The position numbers and the translations under genes were made by a program. The notes beneath the pieces are model-generated. The model was not told the origin of the DNA. It worked only from the letters and a program-made list of their open reading frames with translations, and did not search any database. This document shows positions 24,989 to 33,531 of a DNA stretch of 64,000 nt, piece after piece (position 1 is the first letter of the stretch; the number at the start of each line of letters is the position of its first letter). The stretch comes from Caryophanales bacterium UBA1188 (GTDB taxonomy: Bacteria > Bacillota_I > Bacilli_A > Izemoplasmatales > UBA1188). The stretch is taken from assembly GCA_002310135.1 (NCBI GenBank), contig DBYK01000006.1:1-64000 (forward strand), written 5' to 3'.

Positions 24989-25799
24989 TTTTACTCTCAA
25001 TCACTTTCACATTATTTTTATTAAATAATTCTTTTTCTCTATTCGCTTCTTTATTTAGTACTATTAATCTTTCTTTTTGATTAATTCCATCTTTAATTAA
25101 TAATGAATTATGGTATTCAAGATTAGAAAGTATTGCTAGTTCTATTGTTGAAGCATAATCTCTAACATTTCCTTTTTTATAAGGATTGCTATCCTTCCAT
25201 TCTTTTGCTCTCAAACCAAAAAGTGCAACATTTAGCATATCAGCTTCACTAGCATAAATAAAAGACTTTTGAGCTTCAGTCAATTCAATTGGAATTAAAT
25301 AATTTTTAATTGTGTCCGTATGAATTAAATAATTAATTTTTGTCAATAATCTCTTACCTTGCCATTCAAGTTGTTCGCTTTCTTCTACTTTTAGTCTTTG
25401 AAATTCTTTAATAATATATAACTTAACTTCAGCTGAAATCCAACTTGCAAATTCTAGTGCTATATCTCTATGAGCGAATGTTCCACCATTTTTAGTTGCT
25501 TTTGTCCTAATACCTATTGCATTATAATCATTGACCCATCTTGTTGGAGACATAGTAAAAGAATTTTTACCAGCTTCGCTCAATAGGGGGTCGAATTCGA
25601 TGCCTTTAAAATTTGGATTATTAATTTTCTCCCACAATCCTAAAAATTCTAAAGTAGATCTAAGCCTTAGCCAGTTTTTTACAACATCCTTTGGCTCTTT
25701 TGGATTTTTTAATCTAGCTATATCTGTTAATGACACGTAATCATCGTCATTAACTCCTGTAACGTTAATTATTTTATCTTTAACAACTATATTCTTCAT
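24981..25799 (-). CDS. KilA-N domain DNA-binding protein
   Basis: A 272-residue protein with an N-terminal KilA-N domain, known from phages and large DNA viruses. Diagnostic parts seen: DYVSLTDIARLKN, the NWLRLRSTLEFLGLWE segment, SPTRWVNDYNAIGIRTK, and GGTFAHRDIALEFASWISAEVKLYIIKEFQRLK (residues about 100-135). A C-terminal helical region follows. AAAGGTGG precedes the start. It leads the operon with XRE-Nudix and the phosphoesterase pseudogene. The family is typical of mobile or accessory DNA. Confidence 0.88.
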   Translation of the reverse strand: MKNIVVKDKIINVTGVNDDDYVSLTDIARLKNPKEPKDVVKNWLRLRSTLEFLGLWEKINNPNFKGIEFDPLLSEAGKNSFTMSPTRWVNDYNAIGIRTKATKNGGTFAHRDIALEFASWISAEVKLYIIKEFQRLKVEESEQLEWQGKRLLTKINYLIHTDTIKNYLIPIELTEAQKSFIYASEADMLNVALFGLRAKEWKDSNPYKKGNVRDYASTIELAILSNLEYHNSLLIKDGINQKERLIVLNKEANREKELFNKNNVKVIESKNE

Positions 25800-25822
25800 T
25801 TTCTTACCACCTTTATAATTTA

Positions 25823-25852
25823 ATTATACAATATCGTAGATTTTTAATCTAC
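25823..25852 (-). promoter_or_regulatory. KilA-N operon promoter with inverted repeat
   Basis: TATAAT at 25828-25823; weak -35 TAGATT at 25851-25846 with a 17-bp spacer. The inverted repeat GTAGATT-TTT-AATCTAC (25836-25852) covers the -35 box and could be the binding site of the KilA-N or XRE domain encoded downstream. Confidence 0.5.
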
Positions 25853-25860
25853 TCATATTT

Positions 25861-25893
25861 AAAATAAAAACTATAGGAAATAATAACCTATAG
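25861..25893 (-). terminator. Terminator after the lipoprotein gene at 26016
   Basis: Stem CTATAGG/CCTATAG (25871-25877 and 25887-25893), 9-base loop, then TTTTTATTTT on the minus strand. It separates the 26016-28555 unit from the KilA-N operon. Confidence 0.75.
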
Positions 25894-25909
25894 CTTCATA
25901 TAACGATTA

Positions 25910-25928
25910 TTAGCGGAGCACTCCTAAA
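25910..25928. repeat. 19-bp quasi-palindromic repeat, right copy
   Basis: TTAGCGGAGCACTCCTAAA, inverted relative to the copy at 23484-23502, 17 of 19 bases shared. It lies in the 3' untranslated region between the stop at 26016 and the terminator at 25871. Confidence 0.4.
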
Positions 25929-26015
25929 GATAATGAGCATACCGTCTCAACGAATCGCCTAAATATTTGAGTTACTTTTGTAAATTATTGATAAGTTTTT
26001 CAACTGCAATGTGCA

Positions 26016-27107
26016 CTATTCTTCATTCAAGCATAAATTTGTATATGAACTAATTATCAGTTCTTTATTATACATATAATCATCATCTATGATATATCTA
26101 TAGTTTTCCATCATATCACCACTCTTAGCGATATTAAGTATAATTTCATCTTCAAAAAGCGAAAATGAAAAATTATATGTACCGTTAAACGCAATTGATG
26201 CGCTGAATATGAATGATTCTCCATCTAGAAGTTGGTCTATTTTTTCTTTATCATTTATAAAGTTTGTATTATCAAAAAAGTTAGCTAAAAATTCTTTTGT
26301 TTTATCTCTTCCAAGTCTATATAGAATACTTGATGCTGATCCAGAAAAAAGGATAGAAAAATCAATACCATTTATATAAGCTAAATCAATCATAACTTCT
26401 TCTTCTATATAATATTCACTATATAATTCGTCATTACCTAAAACATCATTGAATTCATCATAATTTCTTTTAGTAATTGAAACATAATAATCTGGAGAGT
26501 TATTATCAAGTGAATATATAATCACATATCCACTCTTCATAATATCTACACCATATGTTTTATTAGAGTTTATGATATATGTTCTAAATATTAATATGTT
26601 TTCGTATTCACTATAAAATGAATCTTTAAAATTGTTAAATCCTTCTGTAGAGTCAACTACATTTATATATGGTAAATCTATAAGTGATATATAACTATTC
26701 ATAAAGTTATCATCTATTATATCCACCTTCATAAAAGCAAACAATTCTCTACTTAGTTGAATTTTATTAATGGTTCCAATATCAATAATTGATTCAAGCC
26801 TATAATAACTATTATTTTTATTTAAATATGATGACCATTTAGTAGAATTTTTTAATGATAATGATACATTATCTCTCTTTTCTTCTAATTTCTTTATATC
26901 TATTAATTCTTTTGTTTCTTTTGGAAGTAATGCAATTTCTTTTTCTAGTCTCACAATTTCAATTATTTTTTCATTGTTGTCTTTTAAAGAATCTATATTA
27001 TTAATTGAAGTGTTTATAATTGTTACATCAGCATCTACATTGTTTGTATTACAACCAAAAAGAATTAAACTAACAAATACAATCAGTATTAACAATATTT
27101 TTTTCAT
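26016..27107 (-). CDS. Lipoprotein of unknown function, peptidase-linked
   Basis: A 363-residue lipoprotein with lipobox LILFGC (Cys19). A helical, Glu/Lys-rich stretch (about 35-85) follows, then an Asn/Tyr/Asp-rich body with no recognised motif. The start is 5 bp after the stop of the upstream secreted peptidase-like gene, and that gene's last codons (GGA GGT GAT) form the AGGAGGTGAT ribosome site. A short degenerate copy of part of this gene lies at 28655-28700. Confidence 0.75.
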   Translation of the reverse strand: MKKILLILIVFVSLILFGCNTNNVDADVTIINTSINNIDSLKDNNEKIIEIVRLEKEIALLPKETKELIDIKKLEEKRDNVSLSLKNSTKWSSYLNKNNSYYRLESIIDIGTINKIQLSRELFAFMKVDIIDDNFMNSYISLIDLPYINVVDSTEGFNNFKDSFYSEYENILIFRTYIINSNKTYGVDIMKSGYVIIYSLDNNSPDYYVSITKRNYDEFNDVLGNDELYSEYYIEEEVMIDLAYINGIDFSILFSGSASSILYRLGRDKTKEFLANFFDNTNFINDKEKIDQLLDGESFIFSASIAFNGTYNFSFSLFEDEIILNIAKSGDMMENYRYIIDDDYMYNKELIISSYTNLCLNEE

Positions 27108-27112
27108 TGTTT

Positions 27113-28555
27113 TTAATCACCTCCTCTTAATATATAATCTTCCTCTTTTCTAATAATGCGAAAAGAAATGCTGCTTGATTCGTATAGGTATTCGTTTGGA
27201 TAAATGAACACAAGCGTTCCACTTAGGTATGCGTCAATATCATCATCCACAAGTACTATTACTCCATTAGGCAGTATGTAGCTTCCATTTGATGTATGCG
27301 GATAATTACCAATTCCTTGATGAATTATTCCTCCAAAACTAGCAAGTCCATTACATAACAGACAGGTTGCATACTGTTGTCCATTATTGAATGCATTAGG
27401 TGAAACAACGTGTGCTTCAATAACACAGTCGGAGCATAAACAATATGCTTTATGCCCTGTTAGACTATCCCACTGATATAAATAATTATGATTATGAGAA
27501 TGATTATTTATTATCTTTGTATAAAACACTCCGTAGTTGCTGGAATCTAAATAAGAAATTCTTAAATAATAAATATCTGGATTAATATACTTACTAAATG
27601 TATATGTATAATTATTATTTGATGTGTTAATGCTTAAATTAATGTTTAAAAGATTCATACCTCTATCATATAATCTAATATTGAGCATATTTGAAGATGA
27701 GATTTCAAAATTGTAACTTTTAAATATGTCTGTAGTAATTTCATACATTGCATAATTGTTTGTATAATCGCTATTGATAGATACATCATAATATCTTTCC
27801 ACAATTTGAGGAAGGTTGGCGGTTGGGTTCGTAAAATTTAGCGTCTCGTTTGTTCTGGGCCTAAAATATTTTACATAATTTGCATCTCCACCATATTGTC
27901 CAACATATGGGCAGTAATCACCGCTATGTTGATATACGCCTGCTGGGCCCCATTTAGATTTTACAATTACCTGATTTGAGTTTCCACAAACATAGTTCGG
28001 AATAATGTCTCCATTATAATTTACAACTATTCCTGAATGTATGTTTAAATCATCGGTAAAATCATATGGTGTTCCATTGTTGTAAAAATAACATATAATG
28101 TCTCCCATTCTAGGTGTTGATACTTCTTCATATGATTGATCAATGAAATAGTCATCTGGACAGTTCATCCAAATAGTGTTGCTATAGCTTTGGTTGTTCC
28201 ATGCATATGAATGGCAATTAAAACGAGCTGAAGCGCTATATAGTCTTGTCGCATTTGGAAAATAGTAATCAAATGTGCTATTGTATGTGCTTATGAGACT
28301 TTGTGACATATCATTCAGTATGTCATATACTTCAATGCTTGTGCCGTTTGGTGTTTGAATACTAGTTATATTAATGTATATATACTCACCATTGATTACA
28401 AAATAGCCACTACCCTCATTTATGTTTCTATTTCTGATGACATCTATTATACTTGAGTCTGTTAATTCATATCTTGCTTTTTCAACATTTAGATTGTTGT
28501 TTTGTAAAAATGAAATCGATAAAAACATCATTGATAAAATTAATATTTTTTTCAT
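27113..28555 (-). CDS. Secreted cysteine-peptidase/amidase-like protein
   Basis: A 480-residue protein from ATG 28555, chosen over an earlier start because GGAGGT lies just upstream and because MKKILILSMMFLSISF is then an N-terminal signal. Residues 105-235 look like a papain-like NlpC/P60 or CHAP-type fold: candidate nucleophile C114 in NCHSYAWN, then GDIICYF, and H173 in IHSGIV. Residues about 360-405 hold paired Cys (C-L-C-S-D-C and C-L-L-C) with His, probably a small zinc knot. Substrate could be peptidoglycan or protein. Forms a unit with the lipoprotein at 26016. The assignment is by motif order only. Confidence 0.6.
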   Translation of the reverse strand: MKKILILSMMFLSISFLQNNNLNVEKARYELTDSSIIDVIRNRNINEGSGYFVINGEYIYINITSIQTPNGTSIEVYDILNDMSQSLISTYNSTFDYYFPNATRLYSASARFNCHSYAWNNQSYSNTIWMNCPDDYFIDQSYEEVSTPRMGDIICYFYNNGTPYDFTDDLNIHSGIVVNYNGDIIPNYVCGNSNQVIVKSKWGPAGVYQHSGDYCPYVGQYGGDANYVKYFRPRTNETLNFTNPTANLPQIVERYYDVSINSDYTNNYAMYEITTDIFKSYNFEISSSNMLNIRLYDRGMNLLNINLSINTSNNNYTYTFSKYINPDIYYLRISYLDSSNYGVFYTKIINNHSHNHNYLYQWDSLTGHKAYCLCSDCVIEAHVVSPNAFNNGQQYATCLLCNGLASFGGIIHQGIGNYPHTSNGSYILPNGVIVLVDDDIDAYLSGTLVFIYPNEYLYESSSISFRIIRKEEDYILRGGD

Positions 28556-28654
28556 TGTTTTACCTCCATATATTTTTATAATACACAGCATTATTTTTTT
28601 ATTAGGTTAAAATTATAGTAAAAAGGTTCTTGTTATTTTTATTATACTATGATA

Positions 28655-28700
28655 ATAAAATAAAAATCAATACCATTTATATAGGCTAAATAAATCAAAA
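28655..28700 (-). pseudogene. Scrap of a paralogue of the 26016-27107 lipoprotein gene
   Basis: About 40 bases here nearly match 26364-26395 inside the lipoprotein gene; on the minus strand both encode LAYINGIDF. The surrounding sequence has no open frame. It implies that a second copy of that gene once lay here and was mostly lost. Confidence 0.6.
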
Positions 28701-28734
28701 ATAATTATAAAAACAAAAACCTCCCAACATTTCT

Positions 28735-28780
28735 GAATAGTACCCCTCCTCCTGGTTGTCTAGGAGGAGGGGTACTATTC
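28735..28780. repeat. Perfect 19-bp stem hairpin
   Basis: Arms 28735-28753 and 28762-28780 are exact complements starting GAATAGTACCCC, with an 8-base loop. The stem is unusually GC-rich for this genome. No T-run follows immediately on either strand, so it is not a standard terminator. It lies in the gene-free stretch 28556-29081, about 525 bp, which otherwise holds only the paralogue scrap and the repeats listed next. Confidence 0.75.
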
Positions 28781-28895
28781 AATATTATTCTTATGCTTTT
28801 TATTATTTTATATTATAACTATATCTTGGTATTGATATGTTTTTATCGACAAGTTAAAACTGCTATATTTTCGACATGGGTGCAGTTATAATAAG

Positions 28896-29098
28896 TGCTG
28901 ACAAATGCCTAAAATATGTTTCCTAAGACATCTCGTTTATTCGTTACAACCCTTAGTTGAAACTACTTAAATGCTGACAAGCTTTATATTCCATCAGATG
29001 CTCGACAGACTCCAATTATCCGAAATAAGATGAAAATGCCTTAAAATATGCTATTTTTACCCTATTTTTAGCTATTTTGAACTATTTCCTTGTCAGCA
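28896..29098. repeat. TGCTGACAA repeats next to the 3' end of rlmD
   Basis: TGCTGACAA occurs at 28896-28904 and 28972-28980. Its complement lies at 29090-29098, within the last codons of rlmD. The middle copy is preceded by TTAGTTGAAAC (about 28954-28964), as is the rlmD end, giving a degenerate inverted copy of the gene's last 30 bases. A CATATTTTA-GGCATTT motif also appears twice (near 28908 and 29040). The pattern suggests a scar of integration at rlmD. Confidence 0.5.
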
Positions 29099-30428
29099 AA
29101 CAAACTGTTTCAACTAATGCTGTTTCTGTGAAGAAATCATAAGGTGTTATTTTTTCTATATCATATAAATCTAAAAGTTGAGATAAATTCTTTGCTAAAG
29201 TTGAACTATTACAAGATATATAAATGATTCTTGGTGGTTTTATTAATCTCAAAGTGTCTATTACTTTTTGGTCAAGACCACTTCTTGGTGGATCTAAAAC
29301 TATTAAATCTGGTTTAATATTCTCTTCTTTTAGTCTTGGCAAGCGATTCTCTATTCTGTCGCTATAAAAAGTAATATTTGAAATATCATTATCTTTTGCG
29401 ATAATTCTTGCATTTTTGATTGAATCACTATTATAGTCTATCGAATAGACGTGTTTCGCTTTTTTAGCTATTAAAAGACCTAGTAAACCTATTCCAGAAT
29501 AACAATCAAATACTATATCTGTTTCTTTAATATCGCTATTTAATATTTCACTATATAAATTTTTAGATGCTTCACTATTAAGTTGATAGAAAGATTTAGG
29601 AGATAAACTAACTTTTAAGCCGAGCATATTGTCTCTTATATAATTTCTTCCTTCAAGAAGAATGGTTGTGCTTCCAAAGATTGAGACGCTATTTTTATCT
29701 TGAATAGAATAAAATACAGATTTGATTTCATCCATAGAATCATATACTTCTTTTCCTATTTCTTTAAAAGAATCTTTGAATTCTTTTAATATAAAAGTTA
29801 CTTGAGCTTCTTTAGATGATTCTAAGGCTCTTACAACCAAATATTTTAATACTCCACCTTTTTTATCAGTCGTTTCGTTGTGCCTTCTTAGAATCGTTAG
29901 CACTTTGTTTATTACTGTATTTACAAGTTGGCTTTGAATTTTACATTCATCGATATAAACAAATTTATTTGTGTTTTCTTGATATAGGCCCAAAGAAAGA
30001 CCAAAATTGGTGTCTCTAAATGGCATTTGAGCTTTGTTTCTATAGTTATTTAGAGGACTTTCTACAGTTAATCCTATATTTAATTTTTCAGTATCTAGGT
30101 TAGTATATCTTTTAAGAGAATTGATAAGAATATTTCTTTTTATCTTTAATTGCTCGTTCTTTTTGATGTGTTGAATATTACATGCACCACAATCCTCATA
30201 AAACTTACAAAAAGGTTCTGCTCTTCTATTAGATTTTTCAACGAAAGAATCTATAGTTGCAACTAGATATTTATCGTGAACTTCTGTAACTAAAGCATAG
30301 ATTCTCTCTTTAGTTATTGCACCTTTAACAAATACTGCAAGTTTATTGTAGTACCCTATTCCTTCACCATTTATTCCTACTGTCTTAATGTCTAATAATA
30401 TCTTAGATCCTTTTATTATACTAACCAT
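29082..30428 (-). CDS. rlmD: 23S rRNA (uracil-5-)-methyltransferase, RumA/RlmD family
   Basis: A 448-residue enzyme: N-terminal TRAM domain, a four-Cys iron-sulfur cluster including C-K-F-Y-E-D-C-G-A-C, then a SAM methyltransferase domain with FDCYSGIGLLGL and LDPPRSGLD. The catalytic Cys lies in YISCNSSTLA. It makes m5U in 23S rRNA (positions 747 and/or 1939, which cannot be told apart by eye). It starts 5 bp after the sensor-kinase stop, so it is in an operon with a two-component system. Its 3' end coincides with repeated sequence. Confidence 0.92.
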   Translation of the reverse strand: MVSIIKGSKILLDIKTVGINGEGIGYYNKLAVFVKGAITKERIYALVTEVHDKYLVATIDSFVEKSNRRAEPFCKFYEDCGACNIQHIKKNEQLKIKRNILINSLKRYTNLDTEKLNIGLTVESPLNNYRNKAQMPFRDTNFGLSLGLYQENTNKFVYIDECKIQSQLVNTVINKVLTILRRHNETTDKKGGVLKYLVVRALESSKEAQVTFILKEFKDSFKEIGKEVYDSMDEIKSVFYSIQDKNSVSIFGSTTILLEGRNYIRDNMLGLKVSLSPKSFYQLNSEASKNLYSEILNSDIKETDIVFDCYSGIGLLGLLIAKKAKHVYSIDYNSDSIKNARIIAKDNDISNITFYSDRIENRLPRLKEENIKPDLIVLDPPRSGLDQKVIDTLRLIKPPRIIYISCNSSTLAKNLSQLLDLYDIEKITPYDFFTETALVETVCLLTRK

Positions 30429-30433
30429 AATAA

Positions 30434-31951
30434 TTACACCTTTTTGTCTTCTAAATCTAAATCAAAATAAAAACACACTCCACAAGAAGTATTATATACG
30501 CCATATTCATTTCCATATGTTTCCATAATAGATTTAACTATCGCAAGGCCTAAGCCAGATCCTCCATATTGTCTACTTCTAGATTTATCTATTTTATAGA
30601 ATGAATCAAATATTCTTGATTGATTATCTTCTGATATAAAACTACCAGAATTAAATATTGTGATTCTGAATTTGTTGTCTTTTGATTCACCTTTAACTTT
30701 TATTGTTTTTTCTTCCCCTTCAACATGATTTATTGCATTATTGAAGATGTTTGAAAATACAGATTCCATCATATCATAGTCTCCAACTACTTGAACGTCT
30801 TCAACATCTATATCTAGATTAATATTTTTATCTTTGATTTTTAATTCAAATGGCTTAATTGAAAGATTGATCATTTCAAGGATTTGGAATTCTTCTCTAT
30901 CGAGTGATAAGAATCCAGATTCAATTTGGGTAAATTTGAGAAGATCTTTAACAAGTTTATCCATTCTCTTTGATTCGTCGATGATGATATCTGCATAACT
31001 ATTGACATCTTCTTGAGTCAATCCTTCAAGTTTTAATGCTTCTGAATAACCTTCAATAATAGATATTGGGGTTTTTAATTCATGAGATACGTCTGAGATA
31101 AATTCTTCTCTTAAATTATTTATTCTTTCTTTAAGTTTTATATCTTTTTCTAAAGCTATATTAGCTTCTCTTAAAGAATTGATAGATTTTTCTAATTCAT
31201 CACTCATCTTATTTATTGAAATGGATAAAGATCCTATCTCATCTTTACTCTTAACATCTAATTTAGTAGAAAAATCTAAGGCAGCCATTTTTCTTGTCTT
31301 CTCTTCTGCTTCTTTAAGAGGTTTCACAAATCCTTTTGAAATAAAGAGGGAACCTACACATGTGACAATAAGTAAAATGAGAGTAAGGTAGGTTGTGAAT
31401 GCATTAAAAATACCTGTATTCGCTCTTACAGATGCATAAGTTGTGAAGATGAATACATAGCCAACGCATTCACCGTTTTTTAAAGTTCTACCTAGGAATG
31501 CAATATCGGTTAGATTGGATTGCCTATCCGATTTAAATTCTATTATCTTACCGCCATCTTTAACAAAGTTATCGATTGCCTCAACACTATCAAGTTTTCC
31601 ATAATCTTTAACTCTAATATTGAAATCTGTAATATTTCTAACTGAGCCTGGCCTATTATCAATTTTTTCTCCATTTAGGTCGAAGATATAAATTGAAAGG
31701 CCAGTATTGATTGATAAATCATTGATTTCAAACATCATATTCATAGTTCCAACAGTTGCCCCATTTTCATCTTTATAGAAATCTGAGTTTTCAACTATTT
31801 CTTGAACATCTAAAGCGGTATTAATTAAAGTTTCTCTCTTCTGATGAATGAAGAAAATATCTAGAAATATATTTTCAAATAAAATCAAAAGAAGCGAAAA
31901 AACAATTAGCACTCCTGAAAAGGCGAGAACTAATTTTCTAGATAGTTTCAT
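30434..31951 (-). CDS. Membrane sensor histidine kinase
   Basis: A 505-residue kinase. TM1 at about 8-30, an extracellular sensing domain (about 35-180), TM2 at about 185-206, HAMP to about 258, and the HisKA box DVSHELKTP with phospho-acceptor His290. HATPase follows with N-box NIFNNAINHV and G-boxes ending GGSGLGLAIVKSIM. Overlaps its response-regulator gene by 14 bp. The signal sensed is not deducible. Confidence 0.95.
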   Translation of the reverse strand: MKLSRKLVLAFSGVLIVFSLLLILFENIFLDIFFIHQKRETLINTALDVQEIVENSDFYKDENGATVGTMNMMFEINDLSINTGLSIYIFDLNGEKIDNRPGSVRNITDFNIRVKDYGKLDSVEAIDNFVKDGGKIIEFKSDRQSNLTDIAFLGRTLKNGECVGYVFIFTTYASVRANTGIFNAFTTYLTLILLIVTCVGSLFISKGFVKPLKEAEEKTRKMAALDFSTKLDVKSKDEIGSLSISINKMSDELEKSINSLREANIALEKDIKLKERINNLREEFISDVSHELKTPISIIEGYSEALKLEGLTQEDVNSYADIIIDESKRMDKLVKDLLKFTQIESGFLSLDREEFQILEMINLSIKPFELKIKDKNINLDIDVEDVQVVGDYDMMESVFSNIFNNAINHVEGEEKTIKVKGESKDNKFRITIFNSGSFISEDNQSRIFDSFYKIDKSRSRQYGGSGLGLAIVKSIMETYGNEYGVYNTSCGVCFYFDLDLEDKKV

Positions 31952-32645
31952 TTATCCCTTCCTTTTCGTATTTGAGTTCTAACTTATATCCTATACTTCT
32001 TACAGTACTTATATATTTAGATGCTTCATTTAATTTCGCTCTTAATTGTTTAACATGAGTATCTACAGTTCTTAAATCTCCATAATAATCATAATTCCAA
32101 ACATTATTTAGTATTTTATCCCTTGATAAAGCAATTCCTTTATTGTCAATAAAACATTTGAGTAGTTCAAATTCTTTTGGAGTAAGTTGTATTAATTCAT
32201 CTTTTACATACACTTCTCTTGCGGCAAAATCCATTTTTATGATTCCATAATTAATCACTTTACCATCATCCTCTTGACCTTTTAATAATTTTTCGCATCT
32301 TGCGAGAAGAATATTAGGCGAAAATGGTTTTGTGACATAATCATCAGCACCAAGTTTAAAACCTTTAAGTTGGCTATCTTCTTCAGCCTTAGCTGTGAGC
32401 ATTACAACTGGAACATTTGATGATTTTTTGATTTTTTCAAGCACATACCATCCAGAATATTTAGGCATCATAACATCTAATATTACTAGATTAATCTTAT
32501 ATTTGCCTGAAAAAAAGATGTTGATTGCATCCTCGCCATCTACCGCTTCTATACAACGATAACCATATTTCTTAATAAAGAATTCACATAATAATTTTCT
32601 AATTCTAAGTTCATCATCCGCAATTAATATAGTGATATTTTTCAT
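31938..32645 (-). CDS. OmpR/PhoB-family response regulator
   Basis: A 235-residue regulator. The receiver domain has Asp10/Asp11, phospho-acceptor Asp57 in LVILDVMMP, Thr84 and Lys106 (KPF). The C-terminal winged helix has the family's ELIQLTPKEFELLKCF, WNYDYYGDLRTVDTHVKQLR and VRSIGYKLE blocks. GGAGG precedes the start. First gene of a regulator-kinase-rlmD unit. Confidence 0.95.
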   Translation of the reverse strand: MKNITILIADDELRIRKLLCEFFIKKYGYRCIEAVDGEDAINIFFSGKYKINLVILDVMMPKYSGWYVLEKIKKSSNVPVVMLTAKAEEDSQLKGFKLGADDYVTKPFSPNILLARCEKLLKGQEDDGKVINYGIIKMDFAAREVYVKDELIQLTPKEFELLKCFIDNKGIALSRDKILNNVWNYDYYGDLRTVDTHVKQLRAKLNEASKYISTVRSIGYKLELKYEKEGINETI

Positions 32646-32722
32646 ATGAATAACCTCCAGATAATTATAATTATATTATATATTATTTTTTTGATATTTT
32701 TGTGAAGTTTTTGAGATAAAAA

Positions 32723-32750
32723 AATCTTAAGCGTTGATTTGCTTAAGATT
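32723..32750 (-). terminator. dut terminator
   Basis: Stem AATCTTAAGC/GCTTAAGATT (32723-32732 and 32741-32750) then seven T residues on the minus strand. The upstream arm overlaps the dut stop codon. Confidence 0.85.
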
Positions 32751-33210
32751 ATTTTCCAGTTGAACCAAAACCACCTGTCCTATCGTCTATAGATTCATCA
32801 TCTACAGTTATTCCATATTCCAAGAATATGCCTTGTGCGAATCTATCACCTTTCTTTAATGATAGAACTTTATCAGAATGATTTGTGAGCATAATTATTA
32901 TGTGTCCCTCATTCATTGCATTATAGTAATCACTATCTATAACTCCTACTGTATTATCTAATGTAAGTTTATATTTTCTTCCAAGACTACTTCTTGGGAA
33001 TATTAGAAGGCAGAAATCCTCATTCATCTTACAACGAACATTTGTCTCTATTTCTATAGATTCATTTGGATTAATAGTCACATCATATGGAGTATAAAAA
33101 TCATATCCTGCGCTATTTTTACTTGCACGTTTTGGGAGTATTATATCATTATAGAAATCTTTGTTTTTATCATTTAAACTAATCTTTTCAAATTTAGCTA
33201 TCTTTTTCAT
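32749..33210 (-). CDS. dut: dUTP diphosphatase
   Basis: A 153-residue trimeric dUTPase that lowers dUTP and supplies dUMP. Family motifs in order: AGYDFYTP, PRSSLGRKYKL, NTVGVIDSDYYN, a degenerate motif 4 with GDRFAQGIF, and C-terminal RTGGFGSTGK, which closes over the active site. It overlaps a small membrane-protein gene by 17 bp. Confidence 0.95.
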   Translation of the reverse strand: MKKIAKFEKISLNDKNKDFYNDIILPKRASKNSAGYDFYTPYDVTINPNESIEIETNVRCKMNEDFCLLIFPRSSLGRKYKLTLDNTVGVIDSDYYNAMNEGHIIIMLTNHSDKVLSLKKGDRFAQGIFLEYGITVDDESIDDRTGGFGSTGK

Positions 33211-33430
33211 CTTTTTTCTCCTTATATGATAATAGTTTAATTAGAAAGTGAAATGCAAAAACAAAAAAAATGAGAGTTAGAGCAATGCTTCCAATAAAAT
33301 ACATCAAATTAACTACTTGAAAATCTTGATTCATCATAGTTTGGAAGGTATTAATCACAAGAATCATAGATAAACCAGACAAAATAGTAAGTAGTATTAC
33401 AAGTATAATATATAAAATCTTTTTATTCAT
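33194..33430 (-). CDS. Small two-TM membrane protein
   Basis: A 78-residue protein with hydrophobic segments at about 5-27 and 40-66 and a charged tail (KEKKDEKDS). GAGGA precedes the start. Overlaps dut by 17 bp. No family recognised. Confidence 0.6.
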   Translation of the reverse strand: MNKKILYIILVILLTILSGLSMILVINTFQTMMNQDFQVVNLMYFIGSIALTLIFFVFAFHFLIKLLSYKEKKDEKDS

Positions 33431-33531
33431 TTGACTTTCCTCTTACTATAAAATTATAGATTAATTTTAACATATTTTTTCCACTTTATAATACATTTGG
33501 TATATAATATCTAATAGAGGGGACATTTAGA

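Noticed and set aside
25900..25990. Possible tRNA remnant in the spacer after the lipoprotein gene
   Set aside because: A loop resembling an anticodon arm can be imagined, but no acceptor stem or T-arm consensus is present.
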